A stretch of 64,000 bases of DNA from Scolanthus callimorphus (GCA_033964015.1 CM066912.1:26721532-26785531); one strand, 5' to 3'. Positions 19,007-30,913 are shown, numbered from the stretch's first letter. Notes: generated from the sequence alone by a model not told the origin. Numbers and translations are program-made.

Positions 19007-20416
19007 CAGGGTCCTGAAGGGGGGGTCCCAATCCCGTTTCCCGGCCGTTTTTGGGGCAAAATCCCGTTCCCAGTAGGTAAAATCCCGGTCCCGGTAGGAT
19101 CAATAGTTAAAATCCCGGCGCGCGAAAACTGCGATGTTGAAATTGAGATTTCTGCTTTTATGGGCACTATCTCTTGGTACTCTCAATTTATCGAAACTTT
19201 TAAAACGAATTTAATATGTCTATTTAACAATTAGACCTCGAGGCCGAATGTGCTATGATGAATAGACCATGAGGCCGAAGGCCGAATGGTCTATTGATAT
19301 CATAGCACATGAGAACGAGAGGTCTAATTGTTTTAGTATAAAACCAACTAGTTGGTCGGTTTTGGCAAGGAATACCATTATTTTATGTTGAAAAAATCAA
19401 GTTTTCTTGCAAAGAAAGGTGGTGGTTGTGCCAGGTACGGTCTATCACTAATAGACCATTAGTAGCTCAGCCAATCAGAATGCAGAATTTGTAATAGACC
19501 ATTAGTTGGTTTATACTAAAAGCCGTTAGCTGACTCGGGGAATGTTAAGGCAGGCCTGATTTCGATAAACACAGTTCTTCAAGCCTCAAAGAGAAGGTCG
19601 ATGAACATTGCATTTTTTGTATGTAATCAATAAAGCCTGTAGGTTTTATTCTTCATGCCGCCGCAAATGATGAAATTGTTATTATTGCGGCGCGCAGAAT
19701 TTTTGGGTCATGATACAGCTCTCGTAAGATCTAAGCCTATTGGATTGATACCCTCAGTGCAAAACAATAGACGGTCATACAATAGAACGAGGAAACAATG
19801 GGAGGCTTTGTTATGCCTATCCAATCACACAAGATCTTACGAGTCGCTCTGGTAGCTGCATCATTCCTGGAATTTTTTAGCGTACGAAAGAATGGAACTA
19901 GATAAATACAAAATGCTATAGAAGATACTGAAATAACTACGTAGAAAATTTCTAGTGATCCCCCTTTCAGGGCTTCTTTCGAGAGATCCTCCCTTTCGCT
20001 CGCCCAAAAATGAAATGATTCTCCCCCGAATCCTCTGCCCGTATGATATCTCGTCCTCAATTTTGACACAAAAGAGATATCATACGATTCTATTTAAATA
20101 GTTGATCCGCAATTTTAAAAATGCCTATGCAAATTTATTAAACCGTTTTCCAAAACCTCGCAGATTGCGAGGGATCAGAAGTAAAATTCTATTTTCAGGT
20201 TGAAGTCCGTTGAACAGTCTCAAAATGCGAAAAATACTTATAAATTAACGACTTTTTATTAGGATATACAAGGGGAGATTTGAAAAATCCCGTTCCCGTT
20301 GAAGCATCTTGATTCCCATTCCCGGTAGATAAATCCCGTTCCCGGTAACCCAAATCCCGTTTTCCTGGCCTAAAATAAGGCGAATCCCGGCTCCCGTTTT
20401 ACCCCTTCAGGACCCT
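19007..20416. mobile_element. hAT-like non-autonomous DNA transposon (~1.4 kb)
   Basis: TIRs CAGGGTCCTGAAGG (left) and CCTTCAGGACCCTG (right). Just inside both ends are repeated ATCCCG(T/G)TCCCGGTA phrases in opposite orientation. TTAGTA flanks it on both sides (6 bp, shorter than the 8 bp usual for hAT, so the class is tentative). It contains another inverted-repeat unit at 19331-19521 and a segment of a dispersed family at about 19550-19700. No transposase was recognised. Confidence 0.75.
19222..19521. repeat. Nested fold-back sequence
   Basis: CAATTAGACCTCGAGG pairs with GAGAGGTCTAATTG (19222-19330), and TTTAGTATAAAACCAACTAG pairs with CTAATGGTCTATT/AGTTGGTTTATACTAAAA (to 19521). The motif AGACCATnAG/GGTCTATT recurs several times. 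Confidence 0.7.
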
Positions 20417-20417
20417 G

Positions 20418-22453
20418 TTAGTAGGGTCTGTTAGCGATTTTATCGTGCACTTTTGCGTACAGGCACCAAACTTCGCACAAGTGTTCCTTGGGTGATACCA
20501 AACAGGTTTAGAGGGGGGTGCCACAAATGTTCGCCCTAGGGGGGAGGGGAGGGGGCATTTTGTCCAAATTAGACATGAGGGATCTTTTTGGGGCTGCAAA
20601 GACCGTACAGGCACCAAACTTGGCACAAATGTTCCTTGCATGATATCAAACAGTTTAAGAGGGGAGTTCCACAAATGTTCGCCCTAGGGGGGAGGGAGGG
20701 GCTTTTTGTCCAAATTAGACATGAGGGACCTTTTGGGGGCTGCAAAGACTGTACAGGCACCAAACTTGGCATAAATGTTCCTTGGGTGATAGCACACAGT
20801 TTTAGAGGGGGCTGCCACAAATCTTCGCCCTAGGGGGGAGAGGAGGGGCATTTTGTCCAAATTAGACATGAGGGATCTTTTGGGGGCTGCAAAGACCGTT
20901 CAGGCACCAAACATACCACAAAAGTTCCTTGGGTGATACCAAGAGGTGATACCAAACAGTTTTATAGGGGGGGTGCCTTGGGAGATACCAAATATCATTT
21001 AGACGGGATGCCACATATGTTTCCGCTAGGGGGGTAGGGAGGGGTAATTTTTGTCCGAATTAGGCATGGGGGTCTTTTGGGAGCCGCGAAGACCGTACAG
21101 GCATCACACTTGGCACAAATGTTCCTTGGGTGACACCAATCAGATGAAGAGGGGGATGTCACAAATGTTCGCCCAATGGGGGTGGGGTGAGGCAATTTTG
21201 TCCGAATTAGCATGGGGGTCTTGTTGAGCTTCATAGACCATACAGGCACCACACGTAGCAAAATGTTACTTGGGTGTTACTAAACAAATTTGAGGGGGAT
21301 GTCACAATTGTCTGCCCAAGGGGGATGGGGAGGGGCATTTTTTCCGAATTAGCATTGGGGCCTTTGGAGCCGCAAGACCGTACAGCACCAAACTTGGCAC
21401 ACATGCCTTTCTTTGGTGATACCAAACTGATTCAGAGGGGGCGCCACAAATGTTCACCCTAGAGGGGGAGGGGAATGGGAATTTTGCCCAAATTAGCCAT
21501 AGGGTCTTTTTGCTACAAATCCTTATTGGCCTGAAACCCAAACAAGTTCTGACACAAAAAGTTTGGCGGTTGGCACCCTAGAGGGAGAGGGGCAAAATTT
21601 CCATTAAGAGGGGTTGAGTCCAAAGGCACCAGACCTAGTGCATAAATTGCCTTGAGACTGAACAGGTGCGCAGTTCCGTGTATGGGAGGTTGGACTTGTC
21701 GCACTTGCAGCGCCCGCTGGTGCGACCGCTTTTCAGTAGCTCGAACACACTCTTGAAGCCGGTTGGAGTCCAAAGGAACATTTGTGCCAAGTTTGGTGCC
21801 TGTACGGTCTTTGCAGCCCCCAAAAGATCCCTCATGTCTAATTTGGACAAAATGCCCCTCTCCTCCCCCCTAGGGTGAACATTTGTGGCACCCCCCCTAT
21901 AAAACTGTTTGGTATCACCTCTTGGTATCACCCAAGGAACTTTTGTGGTATGTTTGGTGCCTGAACGGTCTTTGCAGCCCCCAAAAGATCCCTCATGTCT
22001 AATTTGGACAAAATGCCCCTCCTCTCCCCCCTAGGGCGAAGATTTGTGGCAGCCCCCTCTAAAACTGTGTGCTATCACCCAAGGAACATTTATGCCAAGT
22101 TTGGTGCCTGTACAGTCTTTGCAGCCCCCAAAAGGTCCCTCATGTCTAATTTGGACAAAAAGCCCCTCCCTCCCCCCTAGGGCGAACATTTGTGGAACTC
22201 CCCTCTTAAACTGTTTGATATCATGCAAGGAACATTTGTGACAAGTTTGGCGCCTGTACGGTCTTTGCAGCCCCCAAAAGATCCCTTATGTCTAATTTCG
22301 ACAACATGCCCCTCCCCTCCCCCCTAGGACGAACATTTGTGGCACCCCCCTCTAAAACTGTTTGGTATCACCCAAGGAACATTTGTGCTAAGTTTGGTGC
22401 CTGTACGCAAAAGTGCACGATCCGAAGGTTTTTTGACCCTAACAGACCCTACT
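20418..22453. mobile_element. DNA element with inverted arrays of a ~147-bp repeat (~2.0 kb)
   Basis: Ends TAGTAGGGTCTGTTAG and CTAACAGACCCTACTA; inside them both sides share CGTGCACTTTTGCGTACAGG. A ~147-bp unit (AGGCACCAAACTTGGCACAA ... CATGAGGGATCTTTT) is repeated about seven times forward (20461-21500) and about five times reversed (21770-22410). A unique core of about 250 bp lies at 21510-21765. Spacing of AGGCACC between forward units: 148, 146, 147, then one enlarged interval of 197, then 144 and ~140. All ORFs here (LPSPLGRTFV, KFGACTVFAAPK) are repeat translations. Confidence 0.85.
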
Positions 22454-22518
22454 AATTCGATTATCGTCACGTCGGTCGTGCGGAGTTTGGAGATAAATTG
22501 TTTCACTGTATCCGTACA

Positions 22519-22800
22519 CTGAAAAATCCAAGACAGGGCTAGATAAATAATGGCGGCTAAATGAGAATATTATACAGACATACAGTTGTAGACTGACAGA
22601 GACTGGCAAGCTAATTTTTTAGATTTTTTATTTTCTATTTTCGACTTTTGAGCGTAGATTCCTGGATCCAAGATCAAATCAAATAAAATCACACGGAAAC
22701 TTAATCATAGGACTTTTAAGCGTAGAAATCGAGGCAAAAAGAAATCACATTAAGACTTACATAAATCATAAAACATATTCTTACCTGTCTGTTGGTTGCA
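22519..22800. repeat. Duplicated block, right copy
   Basis: Same unit as 18715-19005 (GACAGGGCTAGATAAAT ... TTCTTACCTGTCTGTT). The sequence after this copy (GATCGTCACGGGTCGTACGG, 22854-22873) resembles that just before it (ATCGTCACGTCGGTCGTGCGG, 22463-22483), as expected of a tandem duplication of ~370 bp. Confidence 0.78.
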
Positions 22801-22815
22801 ATTTAATTCCATCAG

Positions 22816-23130
22816 GGAGTTGTGAGATAAAATTAAAGGACAATGTTGTTTTGATCGTCACGGGTCGTACGGATCCGTCAATTAATTCAACCTAATACTC
22901 TAGAAAACACTGCCAGACACGCTATTCCTTGTAGCACAGACACCATCCGATGCCTCTGACAATTATGTAGACAGATGCGGAATGAAAAGAAGTAAATTTT
23001 GCCCTTGCTTTCCTAAAACTCTGAAAATGTACAGCAATTGCAGCTTCCAAAGACCGCTGGGTGACCAGGCCTTGTTACGGACGGACAGAGGCGATGACAA
23101 TAGTCTTCTAGCGCATGCGCGCCGAAGACT
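22816..23130. other. No gene seen
   Basis: Non-repetitive DNA with short ORFs only. Confidence 0.45.
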
Positions 23131-23313
23131 AATAAACCCCTTCTTGGCTTGCTTTAATATCGGCGGATAATATCCGCGGATGAAAAATGGTCCTCAAAAT
23201 TTCACAGTTGCCCTCGAAGCTTCGCTTCTCGGCCAACTGTTCATTTTTCGTACCATTTATCATCCTTGGACATTATCTGCCGATATTACAACCGCCCAGA
23301 AGGGGTTTATTTA
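23131..23313. repeat. Inverted-repeat element (~180 bp)
   Basis: AATAAACCCCTTCTTGGC at the left pairs with AGAAGGGGTTTATT at the right, and TAATATCGGCGGATAAT with ATTATCTGCCGATATTA further in. Confidence 0.75.
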
Positions 23314-23326
23314 GTAAATATCAAAA

Positions 23327-23755
23327 GGCTGAAGGGGACCACTCTAGTGAAGTCCAAGTATGGTCTTCTCTTGTAGAGCAGTACCTAAAAAAAAAGCTTC
23401 ACCTGAGAGACTATTATATGTTTTTTGAGTCTGGCTAGTTCCATGTGGGACAGGAATCATTTCTGTGCATGCTTGCTACAAAACAATTGGCGTTTTTTGT
23501 GCATCCGAAAATTCTTTCATTTTCAATGCACATTGTTTCAAACATCCAATACAGACTAAAAGCTGAAGGAGACAACTCTAGTGAAGTCCAAGCATGGTCT
23601 TCTCTGGTAGAACAGACATAAAAAGCTTCACCTGAGAGACTATCTGTTGTTTTAGTCCGGCTAGTTCCATGTGGGAGAGGAATTATGCCTTCTGCGCATG
23701 TTTTCTGCAAAATGATTGGCGTTTTTTGTAAACATCATTTTCAATGCACATTCAA
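23327..23755 (+). repeat. Tandem duplication of a ~233-bp unit
   Basis: GGCTGAAGGGGACCACTCTA (23328) recurs as AGCTGAAGGAGACAACTCTA (23561). Both units continue through AGCTTCACCTGAGAGACTAT, GGCTAGTTCCATGTGGGA and TTGGCGTTTTTTGT, with scattered substitutions. Confidence 0.88.
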
Positions 23756-23807
23756 TTTAATATAAGTACAAAAGTTAGAATATCATAAGTACTTTACAAT
23801 ATTCGTG

Positions 23808-23876
23808 TCTATGTTGTATCGGCAGATACAAACACTCGCGCTACGCGCTCGTGTTTGTATCTGCCGATACAACATA
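23808..23876. repeat. Hairpin, ~30-bp arms
   Basis: TATGTTGTATCGGCAGATAC and GTATCTGCCGATACAACATA enclose a GC-rich centre. Confidence 0.9.
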
Positions 23877-24215
23877 GCCATTCATATTGTAAATATAGTA
23901 CTTAAAAGACAGCAGCCTTCTACGTTCTACTTCCTTCTACTTATAAATCTTGATACCCCGAATTAAGCATGAATGCGCACTTCAATAAGCAATGAAGTAT
24001 GTAACACCCATGTAACATCTGCATATTTAGTTTAGTGGACCGTTTCAAAATCAATCTTATTTTTGATATAAACATGTTTAAGAGATACGACAACGTGACT
24101 ACTAAGACTGCCAAAGACTGCCCAGTGTCCCCCTCCCCCCTTATGAACGATTAATTCCGTTCTAAAATAGTTCTGCAAAACCCACACGCTGCCTTCTATT
24201 CTGCAATACTCCGAC

Positions 24216-25793
24216 ATGGAAAAAGTACTAGCTTTCTTTGTCCCGTACCTGCCACTAACAACTTTCATTCTACTAATAATAAGTCTAGTTGTTGTTTACT
24301 GCTGTGCTGTCATCAATGGACAAGTAGCTCCAGTCTTCCCTAAAATAAGCCTCACGGCCGCTTACGAACCGGGCGGATCTATATTCGGCGTACTGCTAGT
24401 TCTGGTAGCGTTTCTCTCGCTGATGGTTATATTCTTACGTTATGTGCAAGTGAAACAACAGATATCAAAAGTAAGGCTGGAGAAGCGTACAGGATGGCCT
24501 GATTTTAATGATGCTGCTCTGATGTTTGGGATTTTGGCTGTTTTTGGTGTTGCTATGGTAGCAAATTTTCGCTATTCTGGAAGAAAGGTATGTTTCCTAA
24601 AAATGCCGCCATCTTGGATCCGTGACCTACAGTATATAATTGTCTGGCGCACGTACACAACGGACCAAATGTTCCTTGGAAAACCTCACCCCTTTTCGCT
24701 GCCGACTGGCAGCGTTTTTCATTTTCCTTGTTGTGAACCGGAGGATGTTGCGTCAATGTCTTTCCTTCTTAAAATACTAACATCTGATTTTTCTAATATT
24801 TTCATATGCTCCCAGTTATACATTTTGAAGGTAATTAATGTTTACTACCAATTTAACATATTTCTTTATGAACAAGTTTTTAGAACCCGACGAAACTTGG
24901 CAAACGTTTAAAATGTTTAATGTTCAATGTTTAAAATGTTTAATGTGTAAAACTTCGGGAAAAGATGAACGATGTTGAACCAAATTGATGACTTGTTATC
25001 ATGTTCAATGTTGTTGAACCGTTCAATATTGGAAAAAGCGATCCATAAGCGTGCATAAGTATCAAAGACGGTTCTCTTCGTGATCAAAATGCAGAAGCAA
25101 TTCTATAACAAGTCTTAGGGACAACACCGCTATTCCAATACATGATCAATTTCTCTTTTGTTATAACCATTCTTGCTCGCATCTGAAAATATAGAGACTT
25201 CTAATAAAGTAGCATCATTTTGCTTATTTATTTTCGCGGTCATGCATTAGAACCGACTGACTCGTTCCTTAGGCTTTGATGTATTTTTACTTTCTTATTT
25301 TATTTTTTGTATTTCTCGTCAGGACGATGGAAGGAGTGGCATTGTGCATTATGCCGGAAGTGGTTTCCTCTTTCTTGGCGGCCTTTTCTACTTAAGTTAC
25401 AGTACACTAGTGACTTGTCATCTCATTAAACATGGATACGCGACGAAGTCAATCTACTGCACCCGCCTGACCATCGCAGTCTTATACTTAATCACGTTCG
25501 GCGTATCAGCGCTAACCCTACTCATCTCTGGCGCCGCAAACTCGGACGTGACACGTGATCCAGTACGCGAAGCTCATTGGCGGAGCGACCAGCAAGGATA
25601 CGCATCCCACGTGATTGCGGGGGTTCTAGAACTGTTGTCACTACTGCTTCTAGGGGCGTATTTGCTCAGTTTCCATGGTGATTTCAAGAAGATGCACACG
25701 GACTTTCGGATTCGCAATGCTGTGGTATATTATAGTCGACATAATGAAAAAGTTGATGCATTCATAGTAATAAAAAATTCCGTTTTCTTATAG
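24216..25793 (+). CDS. FRAG1/DRAM/Sfk1-family six-pass membrane protein, copy 1 (two exons)
   Basis: Exon 1 24216-24587 (124 codons, donor AAG/GTATGT at 24588) joins in phase 0 to exon 2 25323-25793 (acceptor TCTCGTCAG; opens DDGRSGIVHYAGSG), giving 280 residues. Helices are predicted at about 8-31, 56-76, 100-118, 133-155, 165-189 and 212-236. Family marks are FPKIS before a conserved EPGGSIFG..L loop, LRYVQVKQQ after TM2, VANFR ending TM3, HY.G..FLFLGG in TM4 and a TM6 ending LLSFHGDFK. The family includes DRAM autophagy modulators and TMEM150 proteins at lysosomal or plasma membranes; which subgroup this is cannot be told. It has four extra codons near the N-terminus (FFVPY) compared with copies 2 and 3. 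The 735-bp intron shares its first ~225 bp with that of copy 2. Confidence 0.85.
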
Positions 25794-26057
25794 TGTTGTT
25801 GAAGAGAGTGGTTTTCATTACAGAGTGCTATGGCAAAGAAAATAAAGATCAAAAGGAATTAGGAAATAGACGTCTGCTAACAGATGGAAGAATTAGAGGA
25901 CCTTTAGAACGGTAATAATAATAATAATATAACTTTATTTATCCACGGCAACCGTAGAAGATGACTTTTTAAACAGATTTATACAGAAGAGGACTGTCAG
26001 AACAGGTAGAAGGGACTGTTAGAACAGTCAGAGGCCATGAGGGCGAGAGGAATAATT
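25794..26057. other. Downstream flank with (TAA)n run
   Basis: A TAA trinucleotide run at 25913-25929 followed by AACTTTATTTATCCACGGC looks like the 3' end of a minus-strand SINE/LINE fragment. AATAAA occurs at 25839 (GAAAATAAAGATC), a possible polyadenylation signal for copy 1. Confidence 0.5.
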
Positions 26058-26470
26058 TTTTAGTCAAATCACACTAGTAGGTCAGTTAGTATAGCCAAAA
26101 AACGTTTTTGGTCTGGTCATTTGCCATTTTCCGGCTTTCAAATCCGACACTTTTAGCTACTAGTGTAGGCTATAACTTATAGCCTAGGTCAGTATAGCTC
26201 AACCACAACGCAGCATTAACACTAGCACTAGTGTGATTTGACTAAAAGCAAATAGCTTCCCGTACGCTCAGCGGACCTATGTTTAAAAACAAATATCGTT
26301 GCGCGCTTCAGTTACCAACATAGCGTCGTCCGACACTTTTCGCTACTAGAAGGCTATAACTTAAAGCTTACTAGTAGAGTTAAACCAATCAGAACGCCGC
26401 ATTGACAAGACATGAGTGTGATTTAACCAAAAGCAAATAGCTTCCCGAACGCTCAGCATACCTATGTTTA
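26058..26470. repeat. Inverted-repeat element with a partial tandem duplication
   Basis: TTTTAGTCAAATCACACTAG at the left is complemented by CTAGTGTGATTTGACTAAAA ending at about 26247. The second half (TCCGACACTTTT, AAAGCAAATAGCTTCCCG, CGCTCAGC) is repeated about 190 bp later to 26470. Confidence 0.75.
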
Positions 26471-26479
26471 TTAATTAAA

Positions 26480-26625
26480 AACTCTTATATAGTCCTTGCG
26501 CGCTCCAGTTACCAACAAAGCGTCTTCTGCTTCGAAGCGTCAGAAGCGTAGCGCTTCAAAATCAATCTAAATAAGTGGTGTTATGATACGTCTGCCTTCT
26601 AGCTTTTATCCTGACGCTTTCTGAA
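26480..26625 (+). promoter_or_regulatory. 5' flank shared with the other cluster copies
   Basis: CGTCTTCTGCTTCGAAGCG (26521-26539) and TTGCGCGCTCC, CAATCTAAATAAGTGGTG have close matches before copy 3 (34655-34745). CTTCAAAATCAATC also matches TTTCAAAATCAATC upstream of copy 1 (24046-24059). Conservation may reflect recent duplication rather than function. Confidence 0.45.
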
Positions 26626-26983
26626 ATGGAAAAATTACTACCTTTCCTGCCACTAACACTATTCATTCTACTTATAATAAGTCTAGTTGTGGTTTACTGC
26701 TGTGCTGTCATCAATGGACAAGTAGCTCCAGTCTTCCCTAAAATAAGCCTGACAGCCGCTTACGAACCGGGCGGATCTATATTCGGCGTACTGCTAGTTC
26801 TAGTAGCGTTTCTCTTGCTGATGGTTATATTCTTACGTTGTGCAAGTGAAACAACAGATATCAAAAGTAAGGTTGGAGAAGCGTACAGGATGGCCTGATT
26901 TTAATGATGCTGCCCTGGTGTTTGGGATTTTGGTGGCCTTTGGTGTGGTTATGGTAGCAAATTTTCGATACTCTGGAAGAAAG
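26626..26983 (+). pseudogene. FRAG1/DRAM/Sfk1-family copy 2, exon 1 with a 2-bp deletion
   Basis: Starts MEKLLPFLPLTLFILLIISL and follows copies 1 and 3 to FLR, where TTACGTTATGTGCAAG of the other copies has become TTACGTTGTGCAAG. The 2-bp loss (at about 26840) shifts the frame; read literally the protein ends at 26898 after 90 residues. The rest of the exon is intact in the other frame up to a preserved donor (AAG/GTATGT, GT at 26984). Length 358 against 360 in copy 3 confirms a single 2-bp change. The intron start is preserved to about 27213, then homology ends. No exon 2 follows within 5 kb. Confidence 0.85.
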
Positions 26984-27213
26984 GTATGTTTCCTAAAAAT
27001 GCCGCCATCTTGGATCCGTGACCTACAGTATATCATTGTCGGCGCACGTACACAACGGACCAAATGTTCCTTGGAAAACCTCACCCCTTTTCGCTTCTGA
27101 CTAGCAACGTTTTTCATTTTCCTTGTTGTGAACAGGAGTATGTTGCGTCAATGTCTTTCCTTCTTAAAATACTAACATCTGATTTTTCTAATATTTTCAT
27201 ATGCTCCCAGTTT

Positions 27214-27639
27214 ACATTTCCGCACGCCAAACTGCGTTTTGGCCCGTTTTGGAATTTTCCTTAGTTTCGTTTGTATTTTTTGTTGGAATATTTAGTTTTG
27301 AAGCCTAGTTAGTCCTTATTAGTTCAAAAAAACCTCTTGAAAGCCTGTGAGTGCGTGAAATCTCCTAGAGCTTTAACTCGTTCACTCGTTAGTGGACACA
27401 GATTAGCAGAATTCATAGCCTGCGTAGCAAGGGAGAGAACAGGCGCGCGCGGACGGGGAAGGATATTGCTGTAAAATCGTATATTATTTTTTAAGCGGTC
27501 CGGTATCCATCAAATCGCGCGCTCTGATTGGCTCGCGAGCGGGCCGGAATCCTACGATCCGGACCCCGGGTCCGGATGAATCGCGCGCGCGCTAATTTCT
27601 GTGAAGTTTTATGCTGTTTCAGTGAAAGCAAAAAAATTA
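27214..27639. other. No gene; repeat fragments
   Basis: AGCCTGCGTAGCAAGGG (27419-27435) is the end of the MITE type seen complete at 51335-51459. The GC-rich stretch at 27500-27590 has no recognised feature. Confidence 0.45.
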
Positions 27640-27793
27640 ATATATTATTTACCGGCTTGGGGTCGGTCCAGATCGTGAAATACCGTGACCTCGGCCTTGA
27701 AAATTCTGACCTCGACCTCCGGTCTCGGTCAGTATTTTCAAGACCTCGGTCACGGTATTTCACGATCCGGACCTCCCAGCCGGTAAATAACAT
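27640..27793. repeat. Fold-back element, ~75-bp arms
   Basis: ATTATTTACCGGCTTGGGG at the left mirrors CCCAGCCGGTAAATAAC at the right. Inner blocks GATCGTGAAATACCGTGACC and CACGGTATTTCACGATC also pair. Confidence 0.88.
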
Positions 27794-29472
27794 ATACATC
27801 TCACTCTTTCGGAATATTTATCTGTGTCTTGTTTATTCACAATGGTGAACTCGGCTGCAAAAGCACACTCCATAACATAACAAATCTTGGGGATAATACA
27901 GTCAAAAGAAATGAAGCGTGCCCCCCCTAGAGTTGAATATTCAATACCGAAACACAAGATTGCGGCGGAGGCCAAAACGCGATTTTTCGGGGTATTTTAA
28001 GGTTAGAACTTCTGCTATAATTGTTATCCCAGATACCGAACTGAGTAATGAACTTCTATAGACATTTACATGAGGACTTTGACTCGCAGAGTCAGTCTTC
28101 GCTTCTTTCCGCCATGTTTATCGATGGCGATAATTTATACAATATCAAGACTTGGACGCTCACTGGACGCTGATTGGACAATTTCTACAACGTTTGGCGC
28201 CAAATTTGTTCTAAAAATAGATAGGTCAGGAAAAAAACGCTGCCTCACGGACCCAGAACAGAGGAGTATTTTGCTTATGCCATGCGCAACAACCGCTGCC
28301 GTCCATGTTTACATTGCAGACTCAACTCAGGGAAAAACACTGTTGAGTATCGCGAATTTGTAATCAAATAGCGCGCTATTTCTATTTATCGTTTGTTTTG
28401 CTTCTTTTATTCTGAAAGCGGGAGGGATAAAATAAACGGTTTATTCAGCTGCCTGTGTAGTGCAAATAAACGTGTTTGATTTGAGGATCTGTGGACCTTC
28501 ATCTGCGACTGTTAAAAGTGATTCAGACTGAAATTCAGACTGCAAGAACCGGAAAAAAGACGATGTTAAGCAATAGTAACAATTCCATTTTTTATCCTAT
28601 CAGTTTACCCTGATATTTCGGGGCCTTCCAGTGGGGTTAGATCCCGGTTAGATCAAGTGGAAAGATATCATAGCTTTGGGTTGAGAAATATAAGTTGACC
28701 CGTTGTTCTGCACATAGATTTTGCTGGAAAACTCCAACCACTTACAAAACAAAATGAGCATCATTCAGTGTACTTTGACTGACCTGTTAGTAGTAATGAA
28801 AAAAACTACAATATGTCATGGTGACCAAACAAACATGTTGATTAGTGTGTGTGTAACCTTAGAAAATGTCTTGACAAGCTTCACCATCCAGCCCCCCCCC
28901 CTCCCCCAATCAGGTACTGTTCCTTCAGATGATACCTCAAGGTGCTGGATTTGAATCACCTATCCAGGAATGAAATCTCTTTGACTACAATGATTTACAA
29001 ACCCGGATTTTGTATCTAGTCAAGCTGGGAATTTGTCAACGATTTTTAAATACCCAGCCTGAGGCTGTGAGGGTACCCACCCTTGAGATACAAGCTCTAT
29101 CTTCACCCTTCCCTGGGATTCAATGATGGATTATTATGTCCAAGAAACTATTGGAACACCATATTGTCAACAATTTATTATGCTATTTGTTACGGGGAGA
29201 GTATTCTGACAAGTTCTGTCAACTGCAATCCAAGTTAGAGAAAAATTGGGCAGTTGACAATACTTCCATTGGATTTGGATTTTGAGGTGGCAATATAACA
29301 TTTAATAATAAATAATAATAATAATAATAATAGAATTTTTATAGCGCTTAATTATAAAAAAAGTTAAACTGAAGCAAAGGGGATTTTGATACAGCACTGT
29401 GATGTTCTACTGCACTAAACTATCTGTAGTGAAAACTCTTGAGTAGTCTCTACTCTTCAGAAAGGTAACTCT
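27794..29472. other. No supported gene
   Basis: Weak plus-strand ORFs at 28070-28363 and 28721-28954 lack motifs. A minus-strand SINE/LINE 3' end is seen at about 29302-29365: an AAT run followed by TTTTATAGCGCTTAATT. Possible polyadenylation signal for the minus-strand gene at 29172-29177 (AATAAA on the minus strand). Confidence 0.4.
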
Positions 29473-29655
29473 TTAGGTATAGTTCCCTCTTAGGTATAGT
29501 TCTACTTCTGAAATACAATTGATGAAATGCTGTAGTGCTTTTCTCACATGTTGCACCTCTGAACCACCAGCACTTGTGGTTTTGGTTGCAGGCTGCAATT
29601 GTTTTGTGATCATCCAGCCAAGAATGTCATTATCCCTGTCATAAACCGTCTGAAC
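29473..29655 (-). CDS. Terminal exon of an unidentified minus-strand gene
   Basis: A strong acceptor (TTGTTTGTTGCAG, AG at 29657-29656) opens 60 codons: VQTVYDRDNDILGWMITKQL, an extended polar linker (ATKTTSAGGSE) and a helix VQHVRKALQHFINCISEVEL, ending TAA at 29473. Composition and splice signal argue for a real exon. The family is not recognised. It starts in phase 0, whereas the exon at 30914-31100 ends in phase 1, so if both belong to one gene another exon must lie between them. Confidence 0.5.
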   Translation of the reverse strand, partial: VQTVYDRDNDILGWMITKQLQPATKTTSAGGSEVQHVRKALQHFINCISEVELYLRGNYT

Positions 29656-30913
29656 CTGCAACAAACAATGCACAGCAAGTTACTTCTGAATTACTTACTC
29701 TCCATTATATCTTTTATTATGCTTCTAGACATTTTCCTTTTTTAATGCAGAGTAACTCAGAGAAGTGAAATGAAATTGCCACATTACAGTCAAGCCACAT
29801 TGATGGCCAACTTGCCTGGTATCAAATTTCAATCGTCGCAAGCAACTTTCATTCACCACATGTCTCAGCACTAGAGTAGGACGGCGTAAGGCAAATCAGA
29901 TCAGAAACAAAATTGTTCAAGTTCTGGTACAATACCTTGTAGACAGATACAAAAGATTTTTTTGCAATTTGATCCGAGTAAGTTGTTCATCAATGATGAC
30001 TGTAACATCAATAATTTTATCATTTCCACTCACAAGTCACCATTTATAGCCTTTTAAAAGTGAAAAATGCACTAGCACACAGGGGAAAGTTTCATTGTTT
30101 GAAAGCCATCTCATGGTAACCAGAGGGGATTGCTGGCCATAGCAAGATATGAACAAATAGATAGCTTTGTTCTCTTTCTTGGATATATGTGATTGCATGA
30201 CTGGCTGACTGGGGAAGCAGCATATCAGGGGCCAATATTAGTGTAGTACAGCAAAAACCTCAATTATTACTTTTAATACATCACATGCAACAAAGTGATG
30301 AAAAACCAGCTTACAGCAAATAAGTTTAATAATGTTTTCTCCGATTTTGCCAGCTAATTCAATATGACAGGATGATAATATCATTAGTGAGGCTCAGCAT
30401 GATAGGAATACTTGTGTGATACTCTTCCTAGATGTTCCACAATAATATAATAATAAATATTCATTAGCAAATAAATTTTAGGCATAATTTAGCAGGCAAT
30501 ATTCTCGAAAATATGCCACCGATCACTTTGAAACAAAAATAAATACTTAGTAATGAGTTCGATACACGTATTGAACTTTCAACACGCTTGTCGAGTGTGA
30601 AATTCATTAAGAATTTTACCAGAGAATAAACTGAGTAAAAGTGTGGTCATACTTTCAAGAAATAATCGGAAAACTTTCTCCGATTTTGGAGCTAATAAAA
30701 CCCATAAAGAACAAACAAGGAAAGGACGATAAAACTAGTCCAAATGTCCGAACTGTGATACTCTTTCTACGATTACGGGAAATTCGCTGTCAACTAAGTC
30801 TAAAATGAGGTTTTTACACATAATATCGTAATATTTTCGAGCTGGATCGCTGAAAGAGAACAACCGATTTACATTCTTGTATGTTATGAACAAACTATAG
30901 AACTAAAACTTAC
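29656..30913 (-). other. Probable intron region of the minus-strand gene
   Basis: AT-rich, without a recognisable exon. A phase-converting exon is predicted here but was not found by eye. Confidence 0.35.

Noticed and set aside
20399..22506. A dozen ORFs containing KFGACTVFAAPK or similar
   Set aside because: All translate the ~147-bp repeat unit; no start, splice or domain support.
28721..28954. 77-codon plus-strand ORF with a proline run
   Set aside because: No ATG at its start, the proline run is a C homopolymer, and no splice signals frame it.
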